Positions 23,649 to 36,644 are shown, numbered from the stretch's first letter. The stretch is DNA of 64,000 bases from Himantopus leucocephalus (GCA_003993805.1 RSEF01000004.1:8069689-8133688), one strand, 5' to 3'. Notes: generated by a model from the letters alone, not told the origin. Translations and numbers: made by a program.

Positions 23649-26600
23649 AATCCTTTGTGTTGATTCTGATGAACATCTTAGAGTCGTTCTTGTTCAGTAT
23701 CTGTTAAGTATGTAGGTGTCTGAATTTTCTGGAAGATAGTTTGATTTGTTTTCCTGTTGTTACAGAGTCAATGTAGAATCTATGGCTGAACAGTGTCTCG
23801 TTGAAGTGTCCCACGCTTTTAGTCTGCAGTGCAAATTAAGGTAGACAGACCACAGATAGGGCAGTTGTTAACTGAATTTTATGCGTTTTTGTCCTGGATT
23901 TAGTACTGCTGAGCATGAAGATGAATGTTTGTGGCCATATCTCCAAGCCAAGATTAGTTCTCTCAATCTCTACTGATTGTTTTGCTTTTCAGATTTAATT
24001 GTGGTTTTCCTTTCCTGTATTTTGTATTTCGTAGTAAGTTTCCTGTTTTAAGTCTTCAGAATTACCTTTATAGAAAGCTTATATGGTGTGCTTTGGAGAA
24101 AGACTTAATACAGTGTATTCCTGTGTATTATATAATGTATCGCAAAACATGGACCCACCATTTTGACAAATTAACTTTCCTTCTACGTATGTTGGGGTTT
24201 TTTTTCTCCCTCTTCCTCAAAGGCCTCCTTAGCATCCCTCGTGGCCCTCCTGTAAAGTCTTCACAGCACAAAGCTGCCTTCCTGTTATCAATATGAGCTT
24301 TTGAAACAGTTGTAATTCCTGTGATTCTGTATCCATCTGTGTCTGTTATCCCTTTTCTTTAACCTTACTCCCTGTGCCGACACCTGCTGCTAGGGTAGGC
24401 TTGGCAGAAGCACTAACACAGACAACAGTACAGAAAGTTAATGGCATTGCTCTTTTAGTAACCTCCCTGTTGCCTTTCCTCCCTGAAGAGGACCTTTATG
24501 TAGCAGAGTTAAAATACTAGCGACAGTAACCACCTAACCCTCATTAGCACTGCTAGTATGCCTCATATCCTAATGATTGACGGTTCCAGAAGGGTTGTAT
24601 CGTGTTTTCTGCCAAGAATAGAGTACTGCTAATAGAGGTATGCAGACTGATATAAATACTGCTTATTTAGCATTCTTAGTGCATTTGTATCAAAATTCCT
24701 GGAATCCCTTGCTGCTGGAGATTGCAGCAGTAACCGGGGGTAGTTGCATAGAAAGTTGTTTCTCTTTTCATCTATAAGAACATACAGATATGTGGCAATC
24801 CTTACTAAACCAGTTCTCTACAGTTAGCAAAGATGTGCTGATTTGCCATACTCAAACCCTTTTATTGTAATAACGTCAGTAGTAAGCACTTCAGTTGTGT
24901 ACTGCATAAGGTGCTCAGGGCATGCTGAGAGACAGTTGTACAGGTAAGTGCTTGGCATAAAGGATATTTTCAAATACCAGATATAGGATCCCTGCAGTTT
25001 GCTGCAAAAAGTGTTTGTTGGTAGGGAAAAAGACCGCACTGTAGCTTTAAAGACAAATTGATGCCATTAGTTCACATTCATTATTTCATCTAGCAACCTG
25101 GTGAGGAAAATTGCAATCCCCATTACAGCACCATTTGGTATTTTCTAAGGCAGCTAAGAATTACTGCTGTTTGGTGTCTCTTGGTATAAGCAAGTAGAAC
25201 AGTTAACATTTGTGCATGGTGTGTTTCCTTCTGTGCAGTCAACTTTCTGTTCCTGGGAACTGGATATTCTTTGAAGTTGTTTTGTTTAAAATTTGACGCA
25301 GATAGTCTCCTATGAAACCACCTGCTGTACTTAGTATACCTGGCATACCAAATTACCAGTGTTACATAATTTGGCACTGATGTCCTTGTTTGAGGAATGC
25401 AAATTCTCTTTTTCTAAAGGGATGTAGGATTAAAGTTGTAGAATCATATTTGTGCTCAAAAAGAGACAGCGTTCACAGGCTAGGAAATGTCTGTGAATAC
25501 AACAGAATCCTACCCTGCCTGCTAGTAACTTATCAGCGTATTGCGGGATGATAAGTATGCAAGTCAGGAAGTCTGTTTTTGAGGGAGAGGGCAAAGTCTA
25601 TTAGAACTGACTTCATCAGGATATTTACTCTACTTTGGAAAAGTATTTATTTATTCTTGGCTCTCAGGATTTTGATTCCTTCAAAAATAAAAGCAATTAA
25701 GTTCATGAGTTTTTCTTGCTATCCATCCTGCTGCAGAACTCCAAGTGAATTCTAGGTGGGTGTTCATACTTCACTCCTTGGTCTGCAGGGAGAATGGATT
25801 TTCTGGACTAGTCCTTAGCTTTTGGAGTCAACTTGCACGGATGATATTTGGATTTGTGCAAAAAATCATGAGGGGCATGGAGAAGAAATACTTTGCCTAT
25901 TGCCCTGGCTAAGAACCCTTAATGAGGACAACCACAAAAGACAAATTGGTGAGTGCTCACAAACTGATTCTCCTCCTCAAACAATTCTAAAAACGAAATG
26001 AACTTCTAGAACAAGTGAAGTTTCTATTGTACTTCTTCCTGACAACTTTTCATAGAAACAGGGGTGGCAGATGTCATGGTTCAGCGTACCCTTGGTTACC
26101 CAGCCAACGGGGGTAGTAAGCAAGCGACTTCAGCATGGTGGTTGCTACAAGTCTAAATAGACATCAAGGGAATCCTATCTGAAATGTCATTTTACTGATG
26201 TCTAACAGAAATTCAGACTATATTCTTGACTATCATCTTCAAGGATATGTTCTTTGATTTAAATTATCGGCAATACTTTAGTGCATAACAAAGTTAAGTG
26301 TTCCCAGAAGTGATTAAAATGCAGAGCTTCTGAAAAATTTGATAAATAATTTTGAAGGAAAGTACTGTAGCATTTCTTTGAGTTTCTTAATAGCTAGTTT
26401 CCATGGTGTTTTGAATCTGGTTTAACACTTCTGTTTTTAATATTTAGTCCGGAAGATCTATTTTCTTTCTTACATTGAGTTAGATAATCGTTTTGTCTGT
26501 GCTAACTGTAATCTTAAAGGATGTATACCCTTACAGGAATTGTCTGCTTTACTGCATAAAAAAGAATAATTTCTTCATGGTTGCCGCTTCTATTTATGAA

Positions 26601-28832
26601 AGGTTATAACTGAATGACTATTTGCAGCTCCCTGCAAGTGAATAATCTAGGCTGCAGATGCCAAACAAGCACTGACATCTGACAGCACAATAGTAATATT
26701 TCCTGGAGTTCATGCTAACATAGCTGGTGCCACATAAGAATGATTTCTGAAAAAGAGGGTTACCAACAAATGTTACCAACATTATCAGTTTTTTATTTTA
26801 CATTAATTTTCCTTGATGAGCAATATATAAATATTCATGGTATTATCAGTTTAGTTTATATTTTGAGGTATTACCAGAGATGGGAGAGAGATTTGTTGTA
26901 AATATTTTAACTTTTCTAAATATGTAGTTCCTTTGAATCCCTGATGATAGTCACAGTGACATTAGTAGAAGAAAAACTTTTAGAAAAGTTTTATTTGTGG
27001 GAGTAAATACTTGTGAAGTTGAAATGTATTTATTATGTAACTATTTGTGAATCCGGTGGAATTGTTATCTCACAGGTCTTTCTCTTCTTTGCATGTGTTT
27101 GATCAATACTGCTTGAACTATGGCTAAACTTTGAAGAAAATAAACGAGTTCTTTAATTGGATTGTCATTGCCACTGGTGTATGTTGCTGAGAGCTGTTCA
27201 AGTAGTATTAATTTTTCATCCTTTGGAAAGCAGCACTGTAGCAGGGGAAAGTCTCAGAAGCAAAATATATGATTAACCCCCAGTGAAGGGGGGAAGTGGT
27301 ATTAATTTTAGCCTCATAGGTAGCAGCCATTGAAGTCAGTGTGAAACTTTAAGGGCTTATATGTATTATTGGATAAGGATGACCCCTGTTTCTGCTATAC
27401 TAACCTCGAACCTGAAAGTGTAGGGAAGCTGGGTAAAAAGCTTTTAACCTGTGAGGGTGCCAGTTATGTAACATTTGTTCTATAACTGGAACTCCCTTGC
27501 TTAGCTTGCCACTCTAAAGAATATTCATTTGAATTGGTTGATTTATATATTTTTTTAAAGTAGATAAGTTTCTCTAAGAATATTTCATATTTTTAAATTA
27601 TTTAAATATGTAACCGTTTGAAATATTTTCTAAAAATGCTTGAGAAATTCAGTTTCTCAAACAATTTGGGTTTTTTTTCCCCCAAAGTTGCCTATTTGTA
27701 CAAAAATCACCTTATCAGAAGGTTCCCTATAGGCTTAGTTAAAAGAGCTGGCATCCTGCTCTACCTGTTAAGTAATGAATGCATAGCTTTGATCATCGTC
27801 TCTCATAATGTGAAGAGTCTTCACTTAGCTCTTAGTCCTTGATATTTTGTGGTGAAGCTCTGCTATGGCAATGGGTAATTAAAATGGAAGTACAATGCCC
27901 TGACTCGGTATCACTTCAGTTACAGAACTTTAAATTGTCTTCTCCTAAGGAAAGATTTTAAATTCAGTCATTTAATTAGTTTGCGTGTGTGTATGCACAC
28001 AGGTGCTATAATAGTAGTAATAGCTGCCAGTATAACAATACTGGCCCTAGAATTTGTAAATACAGTCTTTTGCTGTTTGCACTCTGCCATTTACAAGATC
28101 TGGTATTTTAATCTCTAATGCAGAATTTTCTGGAATCCTGACCAGTTTTATTATTGGTTTGGTGTATAAGCTAATACTTTCATTCCTTGCATGTCTCACC
28201 AGCCACCAGGAGATGACGTTTGTGTTTGTAATGCTTGTGAACAATGTAATTAAGCATCGTGAAGGCTTTGCTTTTTTTTGTTTTTATTTTTTAAGAAAGA
28301 TTGCTGAAATAGCTACGTTTGATGAAATATCTAACAGTAATGGCATGATGGTCCCAGGTTTAACGTTTAATAAGCTAGAGACTTGGCAGCACTTTATAAA
28401 TGCTGTGTCCCTGCTGGATTGGAGGGTTTTAACCATTTTGGAGTGGAAAAGGGTAGCACCAGAAAAAACACTATGAACTTCAAAAACAATTGGAAGTTTA
28501 AGAGCAATCATGGTGGGCCTCAAAGTACTCCAGGGAAGATGATGAGTTTTTCTGACTGTACAGATGGAAATTAGATGCACAGCTTCTTAAACAACATACT
28601 AAAAGATTAAAGCCTTTGGCTGGGCTGGTGTTGAAGACCTTTGTTCCTCACTAACTGTCATTTGATTTAGTTGTGACTTTTTGTCCTGAAACCTTGTCGT
28701 GGTTTAGGCTGGGCCGGCCACCAAATGAACGACAGATGCTCTCTTAACCTCTCTCCCTTCCCAGAAGTGAAGGGAGAGAGAATTCTGTGCAAGGGAGAGA
28801 GACTCATGGGTTGAAAAGAAAATGGAAGCTTC

Positions 28833-28838
28833 TTTAAT
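28833..28838 (-). terminator. Probable LTR poly-A signal
   Basis: ATTAAA on the minus strand, downstream of the TATA box within the LTR. It is a common variant poly-A hexamer, and its position suits the R/U5 part. Confidence 0.45.
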
Positions 28839-29114
28839 GAAATATTAACAATAAAAAGATAATATAATAATATCAAAAAAGAAAATAATGAAATATATAC
28901 AATATATACAAAACTGGTATCAAGCTCCCACGGTGACGATCATGTCACCGGCAGGCACTGGGAAAGTCCCAGACTGGACTCAGTGACGGACGGGAACTGG
29001 ATTCCACACCTGGATTCAGGGAGGCATGGATTGGGATCAAAGGCAGGCAAACAGAGAGTGTCCTCCTTGGATACCGGCTGTTGAAGAAAGAGCCCTGACC
29101 CTTTGATCTCTCGG

Positions 29115-29122
29115 CTTTTATA
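29115..29122 (-). promoter_or_regulatory. TATA box of the solo LTR
   Basis: TATAAAAG on the minus strand, about 360 bp from the 5' end of the LTR in its own orientation. A transcript would run toward lower coordinates. Confidence 0.6.
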
Positions 29123-29479
29123 CTGAGCATGAGGCAGATGGGATGGAGTACCCCGTTGGTCAGTTTTGGGTCACCTGTCCTGTCCGCTCCTCCCCGCAGG
29201 TGCGACCTCTCTACACTTTTCCACTTCCGACACTCCAACAGGGCAAATAACAAAGTTAGCTGACTTTGGCCATTATAGCAATAAATCTAAGCAAGAGCCT
29301 CTTTGCATGCCATTCCTTGGCATCAACTACAAACATCAGACCTTATCACTGCCAGAAGCAGACAGTGTCTGAAGAACATGCCGTTAATTTCAGACAGTGC
29401 CATTAGTTAGAAGAGACTTAACGGAAAATTAAAATTACTGAAAAGAAAATTGGTTCTGTTCTACCTCAAACCAGGACAA

Positions 29480-30877
29480 AACTGTGTAAGTAAAAAAGAA
29501 ACCACTCTTCTGTCAGAAGCTCTGTAGCCTTGAAAATAACAAGAAACCCAGTTGCATTCATTTCTGTGTAATATGGAAAGGAAGTAATTTTTATAGGATT
29601 GAGCTTCATGGTTAGTTTTGTGCAGTTCTCAGTATCAAAAAACTCTCGGTATTTTAAACAATTTTGGACTCTGCTATTAATTCATGCAATGATTGCTAGT
29701 TAGGTTTTTGAAGATAGCTTCCATTGTTTTAACTTTTAATTGATAAGAAATTTCTTAACTATTTATTTGTTGGAATCTTTAATAGATTTAATTATTGTGA
29801 TTTTAATAAGGACTTGGCAACCGTGTCAGAGACAATTAGTATTTGACAGATGGGTGTCACAGTAATCAGTATGCAAGAAATACCTGGGCAGATAAAAAGA
29901 ATCTTGTCACACTTAAGGTTCTGTATAGTTTCACTTTGCATAAACAGATAGCAAACATATTAGAAATCTTACAGGAAGTTTGCCGAGATAAGACATTGTT
30001 CCTTGCCAAGAAGCACCGCTGATATTTTATAATTACAATACAGAGCTTGGTTATGTCACATTGTGACAGACATTTTGTCATCACCCTAGTCATTACTATT
30101 AATATGTCTTTGAATGCAGAATAAAATATAAAGCTTAAACTGTAACTGGTTTTGATCTGACACTAGTTTTTACACAGTATAAATAAATTTTGTCTTACTG
30201 TTGTATCTGTGCTCAACACTCCCATAAGAAACAGTACAGTGTTTTCTTCTGCCACCTTAATGTTGCAAAGACCTTCCCCTGAGCTTTGGGAGAAACGGAT
30301 TGTTATTACCGTAATTGGGTAGTCTGTGACAACTTGCTATAATTTCTTTATTAATAATGTTTCTTAATATGGAAAAATGACATCTTTGTGTGTTTGAATT
30401 CAGCTGCCCTGACAAAGCTAATTGCTCCTCAAGAGATGCCATCCTGGGATGTGCTGGGAGTGTGAAAAAGAACAACTGCTGACTTCAGTAACTTTTTTTC
30501 CCAGCAATTTAACATTTTTCTTACAATTAGCCCTGGTGTTCTTCTTAGATTAACAGATCTACTAATAATATTGTGCTTTAAAAGCTGCAAACTGAGGAGA
30601 ACATAACGTAGAGCATATTCAAAGGGTGCCAGCTCATTACACTGACAGGTTTGGTAAGTACAACATAGTTAACCTTAAACCTTCACAAATGCTTAAAAAC
30701 ATTTCAAATACAATCTTCATCATATATCGTAAGTTTATAGATTTGTGTTTTACTTGAAGAACAGGATAATCTGCTGAAATGAGCTTTCTGATTATTTTGA
30801 TTGCAGTCAGATTCTTTCTAAAGAGAAATTATAATTTGTCTGTATCATCTACTTCATTAACTCAAAATCTAACTAAG
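29480..30877. other. Unique AT-rich non-coding DNA
   Basis: Nothing recognisable was seen between the solo LTR and the first copy of the 30.9/36.9 kb repeat. Frames are 75 codons or shorter. Confidence 0.5.
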
Positions 30878-31107
30878 GGAAAAAGGGAGCACCCCATAAA
30901 TATATCAGTCTTTATATGTATGTATATATATACACACACAGAGATATATATATATAGATATGGAACAGAGGTTTTCTCATCAGTCCAAATAATGCTTTAA
31001 AAGTCTAATGATCCAAATGATCTAATTAATAGAGAAAAGCTCTTCAATAGTGTAGGTGAAGTTATATAAAATACTCCTGGTGTCTGTCCCTTTTCTCTGG
31101 TATTAGC
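30878..31107 (+). repeat. Unnamed dispersed repeat, copy 1
   Basis: This shares sequence in the same orientation with 36856-37018. The core at 30983-31039 matches 36904-36960 at 53 of 57 positions without gaps. The outer parts also align more loosely: GGGAGCACCCCATA against GGAACACCCCATG at the left, and a pyrimidine-rich CCCTTTTCTC stretch at the right. This copy has an expanded TA/CA microsatellite at about 30918-30958 that the other lacks. I cannot name the family. Its size and ends would suit an LTR fragment or a non-autonomous element. Confidence 0.75.
30914..30960. repeat. TA/CA microsatellite inside repeat copy 1
   Basis: TATGTATG, (TA)n, (CA)n and (TA)n blocks in succession. Absent from copy 2, so it expanded after the copies separated. 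Confidence 0.85.
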
Positions 31108-31470
31108 TCGCCCTATGGGTCGACAGTTTGGCTCTGCCTTGCGAAGTCCCAAGGGGCCGGCTGGGCAAGGTGACGCCTTTGCTGAGAGGACTGCAGGGTG
31201 GGGGTCTCCTTGGTTTGGGTCTGCTCGGGGCTCTGTGTCTGGGTTTCCTTATCAGTTTCCTTCTCCTTTGTTCCTGGGTAGACAATGGCCTCTGCCCAGC
31301 CTCGACTGCTGAGAACGGCTGTTGGCTGTTTGCAGCGAGTGCCCAGGCTTGCCAGGCCATTGCCGTAACCGGAGCCTGAGCTAGGCCAGGAGTCGTGTGG
31401 TGACAGCCAAAAAAACCAAAGCCAAGGCCTGAGACCTACCCTGCCTGTCAGGTCAGTAAAGGGCCCAGGG
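31108..31470. other. GC-rich, CpG-rich patch next to repeat copy 1
   Basis: The base composition changes abruptly from AT-rich to GC-rich right at the end of repeat copy 1. It contains about a dozen CpG within some 300 bp, for example GTCGAC, GCCGGC and GACGCC, while the neighbourhood has very few. Several overlapping frames are open. The longest is 125 codons on the minus strand (31113-31490), with a Q/T/E/K-rich middle part (reading KETDKETQTQSPEQTQTKET). I do not recognise a family. It could be the edge of a retroviral internal region, a retroposed transcript or a small CpG island. It does not look like the surrounding intergenic DNA. Confidence 0.5.
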
Positions 31471-31479
31471 CTTTCTGCT

Positions 31480-32934
31480 TCTAATGACAAAAATCATAAA
31501 GATGGGGCTTATAGCCCTTTTGAGTTTTTCTTGAGTAACTTTTAAAATCCTCAAGAATTACAGTCTATTATACAGGGAAATGCACAGATGAATATTCTCT
31601 TCCAAAGCCCTTGCATTCCTTGCAAACCATGCTGGGACTACAAGGGGAGATTCTTAAGAAAACCTAATGTAAAATGAAGTCAATGAAACTATTCTGAACT
31701 TCATGAAACAGATTTTGGAAATAATAAGCATGAGATGATTTGATCAGTTAGAAGGTATAACAATCAGAAAAGTAGGAGGGTTAATAGCAAAACCAGTATA
31801 GACTATGCACTAGGAAATGCTAGGGAAGGGATCTGTGTTCAAAAGGATCTGGCAAGAGCCTGCTTATAAAGAGAGTCCCGCTGCAGAAACAAATTTAGGT
31901 GATGATTGTGAATAACAAATGAGCTTCCAGACACTGAAATATGTTTGCTTGCCTTATATTAAGAATTTGAGGGGCCTTAGTTATAAGGAACAAAGATTGA
32001 ATTGAATTCTGTCTTTAATTTGCGTTAGTATGTCAGCTGATATACCTGTTTACAACTTAATACGGACTTTATTCAGCTTAAAGCAACTATTTTTTTTGTT
32101 ATAACACAGATGTATTAAAATTGGTGTTGGAAAGTCTTAACCAGTTTCCATTGGTGGAACTCTAGATTTTGAAGTAATACAAGCATGGCTAGCAAAACCC
32201 ACAGGTTTAAGGGGATGTTTACATAGATTGTAAGATGCTAATTTTATCAATGAAATGGAAAATGTAATATAAAACAGTATGCACATGGTTATTTACCTCA
32301 AAGGAGATGGGCTGGAGCAGATGATAGACCTTATTAACCTTAATTATAAGCCCTTGGGGTGCCCTAAATTCCTAGTCCATTAAGTATAAAATGATAATCT
32401 GCAGGGGCTGTAGACTCATCATGTGCAAAATTATTTGAAAATGCAAGTGGGAGTTAAGAGAGAAATATTCACCCACGTCTGATTAATTCTTCACTGCTGC
32501 TGTCTCTGTGGATATATACTCCCTGGTGTCTAACTTTAAGTCTATGAACTTGTTGAAGTGCTCTGAGTGGTCAGATGGAAGCTAATCTTCAGATTGTTCA
32601 TTACAAAGAAATACAAATGGCAGTGTCTCGGTGAAATTTTACCCCAGTTAGAATAGCAGAGGATTTTCAAGTCATTTGTAGTACATGATTTGTTCTCTGT
32701 GTATCCTACAGACCTACTTGTGTCTATTCCTGGTTTAAAATGACCCAGTGCTACCTGGCTGTATTTCTGTATATTACAACTCTTCAAAAACTGACTCATT
32801 TGTGATGTTCATTTTCATGATTTCATTCATTGATCGTGTAGCCAACTTGGTTGTATTGGCAGCTAGTGTTCAAGGTCTGGCCATTCCTGATCTAAGTCTT
32901 TTATTTACCTTTTGATTTGAATAAAGAAAAGTCT
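31480..32934. other. Unique AT-rich non-coding DNA
   Basis: No gene or repeat recognised. The only frame of note is 85 codons on the minus strand (32542-32799), without recognisable features. Confidence 0.5.
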
Positions 32935-33130
32935 AGAACATAGGAATAGTCATAATGGCTGAGACCAAAGGTCTCTCTAGCTAGTGCCCTGTCTTAGCTG
33001 TGGCCCTGTGCAAATGGAAGAGAAGGAATGAGGGCAAAGCATGTGCAAATCTTCCTTGGAATATTATTCTAACCTGCGATTACTTTTGATTCAAAGGTCC
33101 TGAGCTAGATGTCTTGGTTAGGTAGTATCT
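32935..33130 (-). mobile_element. Ancient CR1-type LINE relic
   Basis: Starting at AGAACATAGGAATAGTCATA and followed by TGAGACCAAAGGTCTCTCTA, then GTGCCCTGTCTTAGCTGTGG. This matches, with substitutions, the reverse complement of an old CR1/L3-like 3' end abundant in turtles and crocodilians (AGAACATAAGAA, TGGGTCAGACCAAAGGTCCA, CCTGTCTC, CAGTGGCC in order). The divergence suggests insertion long before the bird radiation. The far boundary is uncertain. Confidence 0.7.
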
Positions 33131-33184
33131 TGGCATGGATTTTTCTACCATGATCCTTTCCGGTCTTACTTCACATCTTTTGCT

Positions 33185-35014
33185 GTTAGATGGGAAAATA
33201 CATTCAATGAACATAAAGTAAAATGACAGGATATTTTATTTTTTAAATCATAAGAATTCTGATATCTGTAATGCCGGTGGAGGTCTAGCTCTATTCACAT
33301 CAGGAAAATACACAGAGGAAAGTAACTTAATGAAGTCACTGTTTATCTGTTCAAATGTTTAGCAGTATTTTATATTTAAGTAATGAAGTTACAGAGATGC
33401 CTTCAGCAGTCCACAGTTGAATTGGAACAATCGCCTCTGATAATAAATTGAGATAAAGGCCAGCTAAAGCGATGTCTGCTGTCCTTGCTTTGGAGAGTGA
33501 GGGCAGCCAAACTGAATATGTTAGTCATTCTCTCCTTTCTGAGACTACCTTCAATTGAGTAAGCCCTCAATTCTTGCGTTTCCTGAATTGCAACCGGATT
33601 TGGGACGAATGGATGCCATTTTGGACTATGACCTTAAAAATAACATTCTGAAGTGTGCAAAACACTCCTTTTACATAATCAGTATTGCAAATACTGATTT
33701 CAATACAAATTCAAAGTGCAATGCACAGAAGGTAACTTTGGTTAGGCACTGCGAACGCTTGGATATCAAGGGTTGCTTTTTCCCTTTAGAAAAATCTTAA
33801 TTTATTACCTTAAAATTTTAGAAAGCTAATTCCTCATGCTACAATATGACGTTCAAGATAACCTTTTTCTTTGGTGGTGTAATTGGTCTGTATAAGAGTT
33901 ACAACAATCTCATGTGAGTTCCTGAATTACAGTAATTTTGTCTTCTAGGAATATTCTTTAGAGCTCTTCTTTAGGACAACCAAACAAAAATTGTGAGAAA
34001 TTAATTAATCATGAACTATGTACAGGCCACATGCTGGCAGTATCTAACTGTTAATACTAGGTGAATTGCAATAATATTCTAGTTTAGGAAAGTTGATAGG
34101 ACTATAGCCTTGTGGAATAGAACTTAATATGATTTCTTAACTTAATAGTTTCATTGCCTTCTGCTTTATTCAGCTTTGTGTTGATTCAAAGTAGTTAGCA
34201 TATGTATATTCTAGTGAAGAAATTAATGAAAATATCTTGTTTTCAAACAATTTAAACAGAATCAAGGATGACAAAGATTACAACACAGCGGCGCCAGGTA
34301 ATCTCAGTATACTTAAAGGATTTTTCTGCTTTTGACAATTATAGCAATCTACAGTTGACTTCTGAGATGTGAGGAGCAGGCTAAACATTTGCAGTCCTCT
34401 TGAGTGAAACAGAAATTTTGTAGTTATTAAAGTGTAACTCTGTTCTTCTAAACTTTCAAGTGATCATCATCACTGTAGGCTTGGTGACGCATGCCTTCAG
34501 GCATGAACACTGAAATTCTGTCTTTCCAGATGTCTAGCTCTTTATGCAAAATCCATTTGTTGGGGCAATACCCTAGATTAGGAAGTGAGACAAGGAACTC
34601 TTTGAGGCCAACATTTCTCCCACCATTGGTGTTGCTTGCCAAGGTTAGATTTTGTTTCTGTTAATAATCACTTTTATCTGTTGCTACAGATTTATTTACA
34701 GTTTATTCCTAGAGGTTGATTGGGCTTTTTTATTATTTTTGGATGTCAAACATTGCCAGTATGTTAAGTCTGTAAACACTTCTGCCCAGGAGAATTTATA
34801 GCCTTAATTTCAGCAAGTGCCTAACTTTACACAGGTGCATAATCTTAATTAGGCCCAAATATACCACAGATAGATGAGTTTTTATAATTTGACAAACAAG
34901 AAATTAAATGTACAGGGTCTTAATACTTTTCATATATTTCTCTGTGGATATCATGATTAGTGATTTCTTTGGGAAATAAAATAAATTGCTTAAATAGATA
35001 TATTTTTCTTTACT
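33185..35014. other. Unique AT-rich non-coding DNA
   Basis: Nothing recognisable was seen. Frames are 81 codons or shorter and lack features. Confidence 0.5.
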
Positions 35015-35060
35015 TGATGACCTTAAAGGTCTTTTCCAGCCATGACGATTGTATGATTCT
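35015..35060 (+). mobile_element. Short CR1 LINE 3'-end fragment
   Basis: TTGATGACCTTAAAGGTCTT followed by TTCCAGCC and then GTATGATTCT. This is the terminal ~45 bp of a CR1 element in plus orientation, heavily 5'-truncated and moderately diverged. Confidence 0.75.
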
Positions 35061-36640
35061 TTCCTTTGCTGAACCTATGCAAACTGGTTGATGGTTCCAT
35101 AGGTTTACTTATCTAACAAAATCATTTGTGACAGAATCCGTGCACATCAGTGCAAGATGTTTTTCCTTGCATTTTTATTTTAATTGTATCACTTAAAATG
35201 TTATTAGCTACCATAAACTTACTATCTGCTGTTATGTTTACAGCTCATTAGAGCGGTGGATCACTTATACATCAGTTTACTGCCATGATTGTTCCCACAA
35301 AACTGAAGACTAAATGTTTTGTGTTGTCATTTTTATCCATGCCAGAGGTGATACTTCATTATTAAAATAATTGCTTAATTCTTATTTCACTAAAGTAGAT
35401 TGCTCTTCTTATGAGGTAAACAATTTGGAGCCTTTATTCTTTGTTTTGTTGTGCATTTGGGCTTTTTAACTTGGGCGCTTTTTGCACTTTGTGCAACTTG
35501 GGCTGCTGTAATTGTGTGTAATGGCAATTTCAGCATTGTGTTCTATACATTGTTGTTCCTCATGGTTTTCTCTACAAACAGTAATAGCCAGGAATTGTAA
35601 AAATTCCTCACGTATTTCATTTTTGTTGTAAAGGGAAAACTGGTCTTAAATTCTAAAAATGTTATGGGAAACTATATTCAGGAAGTATCCTCATTTCATG
35701 GGAGATAGTATTTAACTAAGAGGTTGCGATGGCTAAGGCAATTCACGCAGCTGTGGAAATTCTCAACAGTAGTGTCTCACAACTCATCTTAATGAAGAAA
35801 ACCTATAGTTATTTGCAGATGGTCGAGAGACAATATGAGCCATTGGTAAACGGGAGCAGGGATTTGTCTAAGGCATATTTTGGTATTTGTAACCTCTGTG
35901 ATTGTGGAATTGAGATTTTCATTGTAGTTGTGCACTGTATCTTCAATGTAGCTCTGTTGTTACCAGCCATGTAACTTATGCTCGCCTCTTTTTGATTCAA
36001 CATGATACTACTGCTGTGTAGTATCTGGTTTAAGTCTGGTGTAAAATAAGTTTCTGGGGCTGATCTCTGGATCTCAGTGGAAAGTCTTTTATAGATCATG
36101 CCTGAATAACTAACTCTTCTGGGAATGATCCATTCCTAGTTTCCATGGTTGAGTATTGCTTATGTAAGCATCTATGGGGTATTATTTGAGAGCAGCACTA
36201 AAATACAACTTTTATTTTGTATCATTCCTCCCATATTTGAAAAATTGCCATTTTGTGTGTACAATAACAGTTTTTATGACATGTTAGGTCACAAATCAGT
36301 GTCTGACCTTATAAAGCAATTTTATGCTATACACTTTTATAGGTGTAATATAGTATCGGAGACTTTAAATCATAAGAGGCTATGAAACTATGTAAAGAAC
36401 ATTACAACCTATCTTAGGTTTTAGATGAGAAAGATGAGTTGCATAATTACGAAGTTTTTAGTCTTAACACTTTTTGCTGCAAGATACTGTTTATGCGTTT
36501 CTCTTCTAAAAGGTTTCTTTGCAAAAGTTCTTTAAAACTGAGGTTTCAATTCTAAGCAATAAAAAAGCACCTCAGAAATTTAGGGAACACATTTTCCATA
36601 AATGTTGTGTTAGAAAAGCTCATTTCAGGGCAACATTCAT
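35061..36640. other. Unique AT-rich non-coding DNA
   Basis: No repeat or gene recognised. Two frames overlap on opposite strands at 35729-36099 (81 and 96 codons) without recognisable domains. A small inverted motif, TTGCAC-TTT-GTGCAA, occurs near 35490. Confidence 0.5.
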
Positions 36641-36644
36641 GGAA

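Larger units (their letters stand above)
20760..28694. other. Unique AT-rich non-coding DNA
   Basis: I recognise no gene here. Features inside are an A/C-rich tract at 21498-21597, a G/T and poly-T tract at 23619-23648, and a 10-bp direct repeat GTTACCAACA at 26759-26768 and 26772-26781. The longest frame is 104 codons (23982-24296, +), hydrophobic and Phe/Leu-rich as random AT-rich frames often are. Confidence 0.5.
28695..29478 (-). mobile_element. Complete solo LTR of an avian endogenous retrovirus
   Basis: The element starts TGTCGTGGTTTAGGCTGGGC and ends AACCAGGACA, giving the TG...CA ends of an LTR at 784 bp. The flanks AACCT (before) and AAACT (after) fit a 5-bp target-site duplication with one change. 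The minus strand is the sense strand: it carries TATAAAAG (29115-29122) upstream and ATTAAA (28833-28838) downstream, in the proper order for promoter and poly-A signal. No gag, pol or env remains, as expected after LTR-LTR recombination. The minus-strand frame at 28945-29253 lies wholly inside it and is not a gene. The exact family (ERVL versus ERVK) is not certain. Confidence 0.85.

Noticed and set aside
26072..26150. TGTCATGGTTCAGCGTACC followed by CCCAGCCAAC as a third LTR terminus
   Set aside because: The first bases and the CAGCCAAC motif resemble the LTR end at 20294, but similarity is short and no LTR body, TATA box or second terminus follows.
28945..29253. 102-codon minus-strand frame as a gene
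   Set aside because: It lies wholly within the solo LTR and reads through LTR promoter sequence.
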